DNA of 64,000 bases from Gordius sp. MW1 (lineage: Eukaryota; Nematomorpha; Gordioida; Gordea; Gordiidae), in assembly GCA_964036665.1 (NCBI GenBank), contig OZ038530.1, positions 14,851,001 to 14,915,000 of the forward strand. The letters are read 5' to 3'. Positions within the stretch are counted from its first letter, which is position 1. The number at the start of each line of letters is the position of its first letter. Under the pieces are notes generated by a model. It searched no databases. It was given only the letters and a program-made list of their open reading frames with translations, and was not told where the DNA came from. Below are positions 44,532 to 56,941 of this stretch, piece after piece. The position numbers and the translations under genes are program-made.

Positions 44532-46136
44532 ATGTCATCATTAAAGAAAAAAACTTTGTTAAAAGTTATTATACTGGGTGATAGTGGGTAAGTTTAATCA
44601 TTTGGTAAATGCATGATAATTTATATCTATTTTTGTACTTTAGTGTTGGAAAAACATCTCTTATGAACCAATATGTCAATAAAAAATTTAGTAATCAATA
44701 TAAAGCTACAATAGGTGCTGATTTTTTGACAAAAGAACTCACAATAGATGATAAGCAAGTAACAATGCAGGTATGTAAATTTAATTATGACATCATTTCA
44801 ATGATATCTTTAAATCATATGATTTATTTGTAATGTAACCTTAGATTTCAATATTTTCACTGAGCATAGATTTCATTTTTTTGCTGTATACATTAATTAT
44901 CTGAAACAATTTAATACAGTTGTATGATTTTAAACTTGTCTAATTTATATTATCTGATTTTGCAAAATTAATTTTGTAGGGATTAGTTTAAAGCAATGAT
45001 TTAGAATAAGATGTGTTTCTGTTTCAACCCTAGATATGGGATACAGCGGGACAAGAACGTTTTCAAAGCTTAGGAGTAGCATTTTACAGGGGAGCTGATT
45101 GCTGTGTTCTTGTATTTGATGTTACTGCTCCTAATACATTTAAAGCTTTAGAGGGATGGAGGGATGAATTTCTTATTCAAGCTAGTCCTCAGGATGCTGA
45201 AAATTTCCCATTTGTAGTAGTTGGCAACAAAATTGACTTGGATAGTAGAGCTGTAAGTACGCTATATGGGATGAGTTAATAATTTTTAAAATCCTTGACT
45301 CATTTACATTGTCTAATCACTTTGCATCACATGCATATTTAAATAGTTTATTTTATATTTAAACAAGCAAAGATTCATACTACTCCTAAAATTATTTGTA
45401 AAGGCCTAAAAACTTTACCTTCATAAAAATTAAAAACTGGAAAATAGATGAATTAATACTAGAAATGTTTTTCTCAATATTAATATATGACTAAAATGAC
45501 TTTGCTAAATTGTTTGCTCTAATCAAGCTTGTAATTAGTTTTATTTAAATACCAGCATGTCTCCTAATTAGTGTTATAAAAATGGCTGGGGTTTGTTTGG
45601 TCAAACTTTGGTTTTAGTCAACTAAACATAAACAGACCAAAGATTTTTAGGTCTTTTCGTAGTGGCATAAAGAGTGGGTCTGTTTAAGTTTAGTCGACTA
45701 AAACCAAGGTCAACCAAGCAAAACCCAGCGGTTTTTACACTACTGCTAATAATGATAAAATTTGCAATACACACGTAAATCTTTTAAACCTCCCTTGAAA
45801 GTAACTTGCCAACTTATGATTATTCGTATCAAAATTTTGGATTAAATTTAGATAGCCACCAAGAGGGCTCAAACATGGTGTGCTTCCAAAAACAATATCC
45901 CATACTACGAGACGAGTGCTAAGGAAAGCACCAACGTAGAGCAAGCCTTCATAGCAGTAGCCCGAAGTGCTTTGGCCAGGGAAACTGAATCGTCCGCTGA
46001 CGTGTATTCCGATTTTCCCGACCAAATAAAACTCCGTTCGGGCCCTGAGGGAACCAATTTAGACACTAATTACTACGCTACTCGCAACAATAGACCTTCT
46101 GGTAGTGCTATGAGTAATATGTGTTCTTCCTGTTGA
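44532..46136 (+). CDS. RAB7A: RAB7 small GTPase, 4 exons
   Basis: RAB7 controls late endosome to lysosome and autophagosome fusion. Exons: 44532-44587, 44644-44770, 45034-45252, 45852-46136, all GT-AG and in phase, giving 228 residues. The P-loop GDSGVGKTS is at 16-24, switch [10 protein letters not shown] has Thr41, WDTAGQERF is at 63-71, NKID at 126-129 and ETSAK at 154-158. Sequence such as [17 protein letters not shown] and [20 protein letters not shown] is RAB7-specific. Human RAB7A has 207 residues; the extra 21 lie in the hypervariable tail, which is Asn/Ser-rich. It ends CSSC, so the last two cysteines are at 225 and 228 rather than in the usual CxC. Intron 3 hosts a MITE. AATAAA starts on the last base of the stop codon. 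Confidence 0.97.
45570..45742. mobile_element. MITE in RAB7 intron 3
   Basis: About 173 bp with roughly 45-bp inverted ends. The left has GCTGGGGTTTGTTTGGTC and TTTGGTTTTAGTC; the right mirrors them as GACTAAAACCAAGGTC and AAACCCAGCGG. No coding capacity; the exact ends and target duplication are uncertain. Confidence 0.75.
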
Positions 46137-46141
46137 ATAAA

Positions 46142-47691
46142 TGCCTTCTTCTCGAACCACTTACACACACCCACATACATCTTCATAGTTTATGCTATAC
46201 ATACATTCACCCCCCCCCCCTCCCTCATGCATCATACAATAGCATTCTATAGTATCTTGGTCGATAGAAAATCTCGAAAAAGACCAAACTTTCATGATTA
46301 ATTCAGTTTATCGTCGGCTCCAAGCTTTGTAAAGCTGTTTAAATGTTTATATGAAAGACCGAAGTGAAATTCAAGGTTTTGGCAAGAGGCCTTTTACATT
46401 AATTTATCTTCTTATCTAAGTTCAAAATGCGCAATTTGTTTAATATAGAGATCTTCTTTTATTATCGCGTACCTAAAGCTCGATTGTTTGAGAAGCGTTT
46501 ATCTAGTAATTATATCATAGACGCTAAAATGATAAATGCTGAAGATTACACTAACATGAGGTTTAGTGTTGTCTGCATGAATGCAAATTTTGTTTAAATA
46601 AAATATTAATCTCAATGACTGCGCTGAAATTTTGTTACGTATACATTTTATTTATCACCTTCTCTTATATATATATTTTTTTTATTTTATTTCGCTGATC
46701 ATTCGCGAGAATTATCAAATCCGCGACATTGTCAATGACGATTTTTATATTATAACATTATAAATAAAATATGTTTAAGATGCAATTGCTTAAATTTCTC
46801 TATATATTAAAATTTTTTAATTATTTGAAATAGTTTAATAACACATTTCGTAAAATCCCTAATATTACATTACCCGTTCTGGAGGCTATGGTTATCAGGT
46901 TAATTGCATTACATTTTTGTGTAAATTTGAGAAGTGTTATAATAATTTTTTGGATGGTAGCAGCAATTTTTTTCCATTTAATAAACATGGTTTAAAGTTA
47001 GTGTTAGCCTTAGAAATCTATTTGGATGAAATGTGTTTGCGCTTTTTTTATGCACATAACGATAATAGTACGTTTATAATATTTGATCACAATGTTATAA
47101 TGGTCTCTATTTTTTATAAGCTATTAAGCTAGTAGTTAAAAGATTTTCCAATGTCATTTAACAATTGGACGCCCACCTAAGTGCAGATACCTACATGTAA
47201 TATCTTAAATATTATAAAACTAAAAAAAAGAATCTGGTTCAAAATCTAATATAGGCAAAATGTAATAAGTAATACATATTATCAAATAAATCACTAAATC
47301 TAACCCTAACCCTTGCCTATATTACATTTAGCCTATATTACATGAAATTTACAAAATAAACGATAATAATATTTACAAAATAAAATAATAATATTAGAAA
47401 ACTTACCAAACGCGGAGGGTTATAACTGCGCATGCGCATAAGCAATTCTTGCCTGTATTACATTTTGATCATATTAGATTTTGAACAGAAGTGAAAAAAA
47501 ACGTTAAGATTATGGATTATGCAAGCAAGAAATATTTATAAGGTGTATATAAGTAATGGGCTCTCTCTAGGTAAACCTAAGCCAATTATGCCTAAAACAG
47601 GAAAATTATTGAGTCTAAGGTCAAAGTTGCTACACTGTCAAAAATATCCAGTAAAGTTGTTTAACTGAGTGCAAAAAAATCGAATTAGACT
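46142..47691. other. No gene recognised
   Basis: Contains a C-run with CA repeats near 46.2 kb and, near 47.25-47.34 kb, a fragment with CTAACCCTAACCCTTGCC also seen at the outer edges of the palindromic array (about 4.53 and 7.36 kb). Open frames here look accidental. Confidence 0.5.
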
Positions 47692-48139
47692 CATAGACTA
47701 GATAGACTGCTCGTGCCATATGTTGCATATGGTTAATTGTGTGTCAAATTTTCCTCCATTTTGAAGAGGGCAACTGGTGTATTTTAACCATGTAATTTTG
47801 CCCTATAACAGTCAATTTACCTTCCTCACTAGTTTATAAATTAAAACGAACGTCAATTAATTAATATTATACAAAATAGCAATTAATATTCATGGCGCTA
47901 TATTATTAAACAAACTTTTTTTACATTTTTAATTTTTATGTATTGTATGATATTTATTTTAAAATGCTGTTTTTGACATCTACACAATTCAATGTTTTTT
48001 TTAATTTACCTTTTAAGATTATTTAATTTGCGAAAATTACGAGTTTCCATATGATCATCACTTTACAATGTGCCTTTCAAAATGGTGGAAATAAGGGTAC
48101 ACATTTTGTGCGTTGATGAGCAGTCTATCTAGTCTATGA
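47692..48139. mobile_element. MITE with perfect 22-bp inverted ends
   Basis: The left end begins TCATAGACTAGATAGAC (47692-47713) and is exactly mirrored at 48118-48139. The interior is AT-rich and noncoding. The flanks share TTAGAC, suggesting a 6-bp target duplication. Superfamily not assigned. Confidence 0.8.
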
Positions 48140-49210
48140 TTAGACTATTATTTGGAGTTAGGAACGTGATATAAACAAGAAAGGTATAAAGCGAATAAAA
48201 GAAAAAGAAATAGTATTTTACGCGATAACATTACAACACAAGTATCGTTCACAAAAAGCAGTCATAGGTGGGGAATTCACGAAAGGCTTGTAAAATATTT
48301 TGACACCGATCTGTCTACCTTTGGCAATTTCTACAAAAAAATTATGAGTTTGTAAGCAAGTGATATTCGAAATATAAAATTTTTTCAAAGCATGTTATTT
48401 TTCTTTTATGATATTTGCGGGGATGTAATAGTTTTAGTTGTAAGCACCAAATCCTATTTAAGGGAATTCCCATCTAAAGGCCTGTCCGATTTTCGCTAGA
48501 GTGCCGTCGGGCCGCATTCTCCCTTCGAAGAAAGGTTTGAACGGCGTTTTAGCTCGGAGTGGCCCCTATGAGAAAATTTATTAATTTATATGCCTTATAT
48601 ATTTAAGTTTAAGAAAGTTGAATTTATTAACGATATAAACGCAATGATAAATTAAGTGGTTTATATTCAATCATTATTTACAAACATTCCTCTAAATTTT
48701 GCAACTGAATACTGAATTATCATTTATCCTAAAATATGTCTGAAGAAATGTTAGATTATTATTGTACAACAAACCGTTTTCAGTTTAATAACATTACTCT
48801 TTCTTTGTCAATCTGATTAACAATTAATAAAACCACCTTTCTAATGAAGTAACGAACAAAGGGTAGGGAAACCTTTCGATATTTTGCTGTCTTAGGTATA
48901 TAAAGTTAGAGAATTCGGGTTTGAATCATCTAATCATCCCAGAAACAACCCGGGAATACCTTTAAGCCATTCATAAACACTCTAACTGCATAGACTTTAT
49001 AAGAACTTTGATAAAAGTGGCCTTGTAGTGAATGCCTTTTAATTTTTATCCTTATGAATCTTTAATTACTATTAACAATTTTACATTAATTTTAATAAAA
49101 ATTTCAACGAAACTTATTAAAATTACTAAAACACTAGCTCTTATATATTTTTGTAAAGTGTTTACCGCCATCTAGATGAAAATACATATTTGGAGTAAGT
49201 AATTTTTATA
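48140..49210. other. No gene recognised
   Basis: AT-rich, except a short mixed-composition patch around 48.48-48.57 kb with no recognised content. Confidence 0.5.
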
Positions 49211-50295
49211 TCTTATATATAAAAATGAAACTATGTGTGTGTGTTTGTTTGTATGCCACCACCAAATTTGGAAAACTACCAGACCGATTTGGCTCAAAAT
49301 TTCACAGTTTATTCCCCATACTCCGGAGCATGTTTTAAGATTTATTTGAGCCAAATCGGTCCAGTAGTTTTCGAGGGGTCACGTTTTATTGTTTTATACG
49401 TTGTTTTATACGTTTTAGCACTTAATGACGTCATATGACGTATAGTATATGAAGCTTAAATGTTTTATTGCTGCATAAAAATTTTCTTTCATATTAAATC
49501 AGGTCAGACCCGTTACCATATGAATGAACCAGAGGAATATAAACATTAGATTCTACAATAAGTATTTATATGCTCTTCCCCAATTAATTACATATATGCT
49601 TTTTATTCCATATGGATTTATTTTCATCGTTTATGTAAGTGTCTAAAAATGTATAAAATAGACAAAATTTCTCCTGTTTGTAGACTATGATAATCTAAAT
49701 CCTCTAAATTATGTTTTTCCAGATCTTCCAACTGAAGGACGGTGGGGTGGAGAGGAGGAATGGCGGGCACATTACGGATTTATTTTCATCGTTTATGTAA
49801 GTGTCTAAAAATGTATAAAATAGACACAATTTCTCCTGTTTGTAGACTATGATAATCTAAATCCTCTAAATTATGTTTTTCCAGATCTTCCAATCGAAGG
49901 ACGGTGAGGTGGAGAGGAGGGATGCCAGGCGCATTACGGATTTATTTTCTTCGTTTATGTAAGTGTCTAAAAATGTATAAAATAGACAATATTTCTCCTG
50001 TTTATAGCCTATGATCCTCTAAATTATGTTTTTCCAGATCTTCCAATCGAAGGACGGTGGGGTGGAGAGGAGGGATGCCGTGTTATTTTAGGTAAGTATA
50101 TTAACACAGTATTTAATTATGTTTAATTATGTTGTTATCAATATAATAATTTTAAATTTATATTTTGGAAATTGCTGGCCAGCATTCCATTTTTTTTTTT
50201 AAATTATAGGATCCTGACTCGAAATTAGAAGATGTTATAAAATACATAACTAACGAATGTACATATAGCAAAACAACGTTTGCCGGGTCAGCTAG
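49211..50295 (+). mobile_element. Nonautonomous Helitron
   Basis: Starts TCTTATATATAAAAATG and ends GCCGGGTCAGCTAG, between A (49210) and T (50296), the insertion pattern of Helitrons. The GTGTGTGTTTGTTTGTATG block near the 5' end, followed by a segment on fields such as CAGACCGATTTGGCTC, is also typical. No Rep/helicase gene. The 3' hairpin is weak. The middle is a three-unit minisatellite. Confidence 0.75.
49600..50090 (+). repeat. Three-unit minisatellite inside the Helitron
   Basis: Units of about 140-180 bp contain GTTTATGTAAGTGTCTAAAA, TTCTCCTGTTTGTAGAC and GAAGGACGGTGGGGTGGAG. Each unit carries a GTAAGT donor-like and a TTTTTCCAG acceptor-like site, though no coding sequence is evident. 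Confidence 0.85.
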
Positions 50296-50624
50296 TTATT
50301 TGATATACATGACAAATCCAAGTCTTATAGCATATAAATAATAGATTATTTATTTCATATAATGAAAATATTCAATAATTACAGAATATGTAGACATATA
50401 AAACAAATATCTATAAAGTGATAAAAGTAATAAACTTGTTGAGGCGGATGAATATAATTTGCATGCGATTTTTGCGAGGTTTGTTAACTCGGTTTCAACG
50501 CAAAACGTATTTCGCCCTTTACTAAAGGTTTCCGTGCGGGGGAACAAATGAGCATTTAAAGCTTATTTTTCGAACCACTTTTTAGAGGCTTACAATTAAA
50601 CAATTTAGATTTCTAAGTAGGGTG

Positions 50625-51000
50625 CATGGGCTGAACCTTTCTTGAAAATGTAAAAGACGGTTTTTGAGTCTGTGTATATGACTGATGTCATGTTTAAATA
50701 TTCTACTAAGACTCTCTGGCTACGCCCATGCACACCGCAATTTTCTTACTCTCGCGTTGGATACCAAAATTTGAAACACGTTTGGAAGGGACTCGGTTAA
50801 AATTTTTTAACACTTTCGGGTCGGGCTGGGTCGGGTTCAGGTTGAAAATTTTAAAATGCATTCGGGTTCGGGTTAAAATTTTTGCAATGATTTCGGGTCG
50901 GGTTATGGCTGAGAAATTTAAAATGCTATCGGGTAGGGTTCGGGTTAAAATTAAAAAAAAAAATTTAGGTCGGGTTGGGTTCGGGTTGAAAAAAGGTTAA
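50625..51000. mobile_element. Small MITE followed by a cgggttcggg-type hAT end
   Basis: 50625-50730 runs from CATGGGCTGAACC to GGCTACGCCCATG, a short decayed member of the CATGGGCGTAGCC family without clear duplication. Next to it, 50800-51000 contains six or more GGGTCGGGTT/CGGGTTCGGG words separated by AAAATTT, the look of one hAT terminus. The 90-residue open frame here is a translation of these repeats. Confidence 0.5.
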
Positions 51001-51012
51001 TCTGCAGTTCAT

Positions 51013-51115
51013 CTAGTGCTGCGGAAAAACCGAGAAAATTCTCAATCTGAATTGAAAAAGTACCCGATATGGAGACCAGAATTTTGATGTCGAGACGAGA
51101 CGATCAGAGATTTTT
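51013..51115. mobile_element. hAT end, TAGTGCTGCGGAAAAACCG type
   Basis: Matches the left end of the element at 53857 (TAGTG.TG.GGAAAAACCG) and is followed by GTCGAGACGAGACGATC. The partner end was not found. Confidence 0.55.
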
Positions 51116-52063
51116 TTTTAGTTTTATTATAAGATTTATATAAAAAATGTATTACCAAGAAGGGCTGGGAAAAAGAGAGTGATTTGAGTTGGATTGCTGA
51201 AATAAGTAGAGGAAATGGATTTTAATTGCTATGCAATTTATGGGCCCACTTTTGGTTATCCGTCCGTTGTGTGTCCATCCGTCCAACTTGTAATTTTTTA
51301 ATAATTGTCGTAAAGATTTTTAATGGCTGTGGACCTATACTTCTGTAAAAGACTTTTATTTGGCTTTCGCAAATACACTAGCTTATGACCGCTGGTTGGC
51401 TTTAAATTTTGTACATCGCCCGAGCCCAAACTCCATTATTGTTTATCAGCTTGTCTAGGTTGTTGCTTTATAACAAATACTTGCTAAACTGGCTTAATAT
51501 TTCGCGGCAAATTAATGATGACCGTTGCTTACTTCTACTTTATCCAACCCCGGCCAAAGGCCAAAATTGTGGTTAATAGCTATTTATATTAGCTGTTTTG
51601 TAAATTTATTTTGACAATTTGTCTATTGTTGCTTTATAACGGATGACTGCAAAACTCTGACTAAAAAATTCCCTGCAAACTAATGATGACCGTTGCTTCC
51701 TTCTCATTTATCTGACCTCGGCCAAAGGCCAATATTATTCATTTGGTTAATTGCTATTTTAATTGTATATTTGTTGCTTTGTGAATTTTTTCTTCTTTTT
51801 GCAAGTAACCTAAATTTTGTATTGATACTATATTGTTCTTGTAAGATAAAACATATAGGCTTTTTGGCCGTCTGCTGGCTACTGACCAATGGAAAAAATG
51901 ACCACTGACTAAAGTGCGATTGCAAATTTTTGGCGTTTTTTAAATATTTGGCCCTAATGTATTTATACGCTTTTTGACTGACTGCTGACCATTAGAAAAA
52001 ATAACCACGGGCCAAAGTGTAAATCGAATTTTTTTTACATTATAATTATAGACTATTTAGTAG

Positions 52064-53050
52064 TGCAGTAAACATTTGTAAAAAAATCGAACGCGTTCGC
52101 GTTCAACGTTCATTGACAAAAATCGAACTTTTTTTTTAAACAAACGTGAACGCGAACGCGTTCACGTTCGTTCAAAATTTTATGATAATTTTTTTTAAAA
52201 TTTTATTTAATATAAATAAATGTCTTATATTTTTTAATACAATAAATAGCCATGATAAAAAATAATAGTTTTATTTCCACATTATAATTATAATTCAATA
52301 TAATCTATTTTCTTATTGATTTTTAATAATAATTGTTTTTCAAAATTGACGTCTGATGAGCAGGAACGCTTGACAGTTAATACAGCATTAGCAATACAAA
52401 AAACCCGCTCCACAGGGACAGATGAGGGGATTGGAGTATTATACTTAATAAACAAATTTTTTAAAGGAGGAAATTTATTAAAAACATTTAATGTTTTGTC
52501 CCTAGCTTCAAAAAATTGCGACAAGATATCATCCTCCAATCCGCCCCCTACTTCCTCAAAAAATGATATCTCGGAATTGACAACTCTTTCATTTTGGACA
52601 CATTTTACATTTGGTAATTATTGAATTCGATCCTTTATATGAAACGAATGAATAATATTTTTCATATTTTGGCCATGGCAATTTCAATTCATCTGCTGAT
52701 TTTGAATACTCAGAATCTGAAGATGACGACGATATAATATTATGATTGTCCATATTAATCTATAAATTAAACTATAAATTAATTAACTTTAATCTTATCT
52801 TCTTTTGCACGTTATAGTATGTTAAAAGTATTTCGGAATTGGTAATAGGAAACAGGAAAAACAGCTGATTAGAAATTATAAGACTTTTTTTTTAAAAATT
52901 CGGATTAACATTAATTTTTAAATAAATTAAAATAAAAAAGGGTTTTTAAAATTGAACGAACGTTAAATTCGAACGCGTTCATCAAAAAAAGGAACGCGTT
53001 CACGTTCAAAGTTCACCAAAAAATAAAAGAACGCCGTTGATGAACGCGTA
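52064..53050 (-). mobile_element. Internally deleted hAT with gaacgcgttc ends
   Basis: Both ends are crowded with GAACGCGTTC/AACGTGAACGCG words. On the minus strand a start region with a BED-like WPKYEKYYSFVSYKG and KCKMC (about 52620-52755) is joined out of frame to a C-terminal hAT domain. It lies inside the repeat at 51221-53160. Exact ends not fixed. Confidence 0.65.
52288..52590 (-). pseudogene. hAT transposase C-terminal domain
   Basis: The minus-strand frame carries NTPIPSSVPVERVFCIANAV and a lysine-rich helix, the order of the hAT dimerisation domain (I/P-S-S..ERVFS..G). The catalytic core is missing and the joint to the N-terminal piece is out of frame. Confidence 0.75.
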
Positions 53051-53277
53051 ATGGAAATAATGACCACTAATTAAAGTTTAAATTTTTTTCGTTTTTAAAT
53101 ATTTGACCCTTATGTATTTATACGATTTTTGACCGTCTACTGACCAATAGAAAAAATGATTCTTATAATTTTTTATGTTAAAAAATATTTTAAGACAAAG
53201 TCCCATAATTTGATTAAACAATAGAAAAAGGAAGCCAAGAGACAGCAACCTTTTAAGTTGTATCGTATGTTTAAATG

Positions 53278-53406
53278 GGGCCAATAAGCAATATTAAATC
53301 TTCTTTGTTTTGACTAATAGAAGAGATATAATCAAATTCTAAAGATTTAATCCACCTGCATAAACTATATTCTGCAAATAAAAATGGTTTAACTTTGTAT
53401 TATACG
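53278..53406. repeat. Dispersed 130-bp repeat, copy 1
   Basis: Very similar to 63438-63566; both contain TTTGTTTTGACTAATAGAAG and AATCCACCTGCATAAACTA (T/G variation). Flanks differ. No coding function seen. Confidence 0.75.
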
Positions 53407-54261
53407 AAAAGGTGGAATATCTAATTTAGGAAACGTTTTAGATTTCTTTAAAAATATTTAAGATATGTTTACCGAAGGTATTAGAGCATGAGGCAACAAC
53501 GGGATAAAAATATTTGATACCAATAGAGCAGAATATTAAGTCGTTTTAAGCTCTTCTAGGATGGCGAAGGCATGAAGAGTCAAAAATATCGATACATTTA
53601 AAATCCCATTTATGTGGCAAGTCATTTTGCCAAGGGACTAATGAGGAGCAGTTGAGACGCAGCTTAGAAAATGCCTTAACTTCCAACCTTGAAGCCGATG
53701 TAAACTGAAGCAACCTTCCTAAAAGTTTGCTGGGGTAGACTTCACGTCACTCGTGACTAGAACTTTGTGGTTGAATGGTCTCGTGTAGCTTTAAGTGAGT
53801 TAACAGAAGGTCGGAATTTTAAAAAGTCTAAAGTAAATTTAGATAAGCATGGTAAATAGTGATGAGGAAAAACCGAAAAAGTTGATATCGAGACGAGAAT
53901 TTTTACCTCAAGACGAGACGAGATTTTATCAGCGAGATCTCGGCTTTAATTTTATTTGTAACTATTGAGACTTAATTTATAATTAAGAATTTTTATTTTA
54001 TGAGCTTTACATTTAGGATATTAAATGCAAATTAATATGATTTTGAAACTTTTGTTACTAAATTACTTACGCTCCTAATTATCCGGTTAACGCAAATTTC
54101 AAATTTGTAATATAATCTTATTCAAAAGATAACATTAGTGATTAGTGGCCCTTAGAGTTTATGAACAATTATCTATGCATTTATTACTTATTTGTATTAC
54201 CATTATTATATTATATAAAAATTTCAGACATACAAGGAGTTTATGCGCAACAAGTTCTTCA

Positions 54262-54420
54262 TCCAACTGGAAAAAGAGCAAGCTATCAAATATTTTACAG
54301 AATCCAAGGATGAATCAAATAAAATGGGGAAGTGTAAATTTTGCTTTAAAGCAGTAAAAATGTATGATAGCCATACTTCAGGTCTTACGACATCTTAAAC
54401 GTTACCATCATAAGGATTAC
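54262..54420 (+). pseudogene. BED zinc-finger fragment of a hAT transposase
   Basis: The frame shows KCKFCFKAV, then a frameshift, then HLKRYHHKDY, the C-x2-C...H-L-x3-H pattern of a BED finger. It is cut by the nested element starting at 54424. Confidence 0.75.
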
Positions 54421-54423
54421 TAT

Positions 54424-55214
54424 CAGAGATCAGATTGCCCGGCCCGGGCCGCTGCCCGAACAGGCCCGGCCCGGCCCGTGGGCCGGGTCGGGCCGGGCAA
54501 CTGTCATAGATTTTTATTTTCGGGCGGGCTCGGGCGGGCACGAAGAAGATAGGATTCGGGCAATTCGGGCTTAATGAGATTTTTTAGATAGTGTATTTTT
54601 TTGTTACTATTCATTAAATTGCATATGAAAAAGCTAAAAAATCGCCATCCGTCCCCAAGTTATTTTTACAATTTTTGCCAGAACCCCTTTATTTCCATCA
54701 AGTCCCTAGCTAGGTTATGGAAAGGATTAAAATAAAAGATTTATATTTATGCAGCCCTTTCATTGTTCGTAATTCGCATGTGCCGTCTATACATAGTACA
54801 AAATCGTCACGGCCAAATTGATACAACGCCTGAAAGTGTTAAATTTCATTATAATATCATTTAATTTTTTTAAACAAATGATTTAACAAGGCTTCTCCAA
54901 TTCGCTCTTATTATTCCCTTATCACTCATCGATATCGCTAACCTCAAATATTTTAGAAAGACCAAATACTACGTTTTTTGACCAATTAGGATTAAAATTA
55001 AAGTACAAAAGTTTTATTTGAAAAAATCATTCGACTTTTAAATATTGAAAGAATTTGAGGTCGCAAAATTTCGAGCCTAACAGGCAGATTTAATATTTTG
55101 GGCCGGGCATTTCGGGCAGCATTAATGTTTCGGGCGGGCTCGGGCGGGCAATGAGGTTAGAGAATTGAACCGGGCCGGGTTCGGGCAGAAAATTTCTAAC
55201 AAATCTGACCTCTG
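54424..55214. mobile_element. Nested nonautonomous hAT with gcccgggc ends
   Basis: Begins CAGAGATCAGATTGCCCGG and ends ATCTGACCTCTG, with CCCGGCCCGGG and CGGGCGGGCTCGGGC words packed within about 120 bp of each end. The flanks attactat and agtactct agree in 6 of 8 positions. No coding content. Confidence 0.8.
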
Positions 55215-55385
55215 AGTACTCTAACCTTTACCCTACTCAAGTTAATAAGGAATTAAACTGCCCAAAAACTTTTTTTCAGCCAACTTAGATGCTTCAGAAA
55301 ATCTAAGCATTTAACAGTTATTAAATATCAACATATTCTTCAAAAAGGACTAAATAATTGTTTTTATTATATAATTAATTGATTA

Positions 55386-55500
55386 ACAAATAAATTATCC
55401 CAATCTAGCAGCACTGGCTAGATATTTTTTGAGCACCCCGGCGACCTCGGTGCCTGCCGAAAGATTGTTTTCGAAGGCGTCCCTGACTATTTGAAAATAT
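55386..55500 (+). pseudogene. hAT dimerisation-domain fragment
   Basis: One frame reads AALARYFLSTPATSVPAERL then FSKASLTI, the hallmark of the hAT C-terminal domain. It belongs to the element at 53857-56329. Confidence 0.75.
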
Positions 55501-56337
55501 CGTAATATATTAACTCATTAATCAGTCAGGAGCTTGTTATGCCTAAACTCATGGCACACCTCAACAATTTTCAACCCATCACATTCATAACATCTTACGA
55601 CAAAATGTAGGCTTGGCAGATGCATTCAAAATTCACTGAATTTTTTTGCAAAATGCTGCAATTTATCAATAAATTAAAATATATGAACATAAGCTTTATT
55701 AATACGTAATTGATTTATGCGAAAATTAATAATAAATGGATTAAGTCATTACTTTTTATATATAATGGGATGTCACACTATAATAGAATTGTTTAAATTT
55801 TATATTTAACAACTTTAATAAAATTATATATGAATATGTGCAATTAACGCAAGATCTCAAAACTTTTATGTTCTTACAACAATATTGCCTATTTTATTGT
55901 ATTTGCAATGTTCAGATAATTTAATATTTTTTCAAGTTTACTCTCGCATTTTTGTCATTATTTTAACGTTATTATATAAGATCTTAATAAATTCACTATG
56001 TTATATTAGGATGATATTATTAAACTTTATTCTTTTATTGAGCCTTAGCCAGGAAAGAAAAGTTATAAATTTTATACCCTCGAATCGAAGTCAAGTTGTA
56101 TATAACACCTGTATTAATGCTTCCTACCTGTTACCTACCTAGCTTGTGTTTTGGGGTTTGAGATAAAAAATTGGTTTCATTCTGACCAATTTCTATCCTA
56201 TATAATAATTTATAAGAGCCAGAAAAAAAATATATGGTATAATTATTTTTAAAAGTCGAGACGAGACAAGATGGAGATTATGCCGAGACGAGATTTTGCT
56301 TTCGAGACCGAGACGAGATCGAAACACTAATGGTAAA

Positions 56338-56941
56338 CCTTTAAAAGAATAAAACTATTAATTAGCCTTATAACCAAATTTTAGCTTGTATTAGCATCTT
56401 CTTCTTCTATTTTAAAAATTGAGATCGTTTTTTAAGAGATAATTAAGAATCAAATTTCTATTTATTTTAAAACATGCACTAGTGACGGAAAATGGTTATA
56501 TAGAGAGTCTAAAAGCGAGTTGATTATTATTTAAAATTAAATCTAAAATTACCTAATAAAATTAAATCTATAAACGCAACACTAACAGACTCCAATTAGT
56601 ATCAATGAGTTTTTCCATATGATTAGGGGGAAAAATGATTTTTTTGTTAACGAAAACCCCCTGCCTACGCCCCTGATTTGCCATTTTTAATTTTACTTAA
56701 TTTTTTTATAAAATCATATAAATTAATCAGGGAAATTATAGTGTGATCATTTATTAATGATTTGGGACAAGTCAAGAATTATGTTGAGACGACGACTATT
56801 CCGAAATTTTTCAAGGCCGAGACGAGGTAAGAGCGAGAGTTTCATAATCGCACCCGAGAGAAGATGAGATTATTATTGAGGAAGAAGGACAATTTATTTA
56901 TTAGGGAAGGAGGAATCGCAACGCAAACTGTACATCTCTAA
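56338..56941. other. No gene; decayed hAT scraps
   Basis: AT-rich, with gagacgag-like remnants at about 56.77-56.87 kb. Confidence 0.5.

Larger units (their letters stand above)
51221..53160. repeat. Diverged copy of the palindromic-array repeat family
   Basis: Begins with TTGCTATGCAATTTATGGGC and TTATCCGTCCGTTG, as in the HAL intron array. A roughly 170-bp unit with GATGACCGTTGCTTCCTTC-like sequence is repeated near 51.45 and 51.62 kb and recurs inverted near 61.6 kb. TGGCTACTGACCAATGG units follow at 51.87 and 51.99 kb and resume at 53.05-53.15 kb after interruption by a hAT fragment. Confidence 0.75.
53857..56329 (+). mobile_element. hAT element of the gagacgag family
   Basis: Begins TAGTGATGAGGAAAAACCG and ends GAGATCGAAACACTA. 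The 8-bp duplication ATGGTAAA is perfect (53849-53856 and 56330-56337). Repeated GAGACGAG words mark both ends. Transposase pieces (BED finger at about 54.26 kb, dimerisation domain at about 55.4 kb) survive as fragments, and another hAT is nested between them. Confidence 0.92.
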
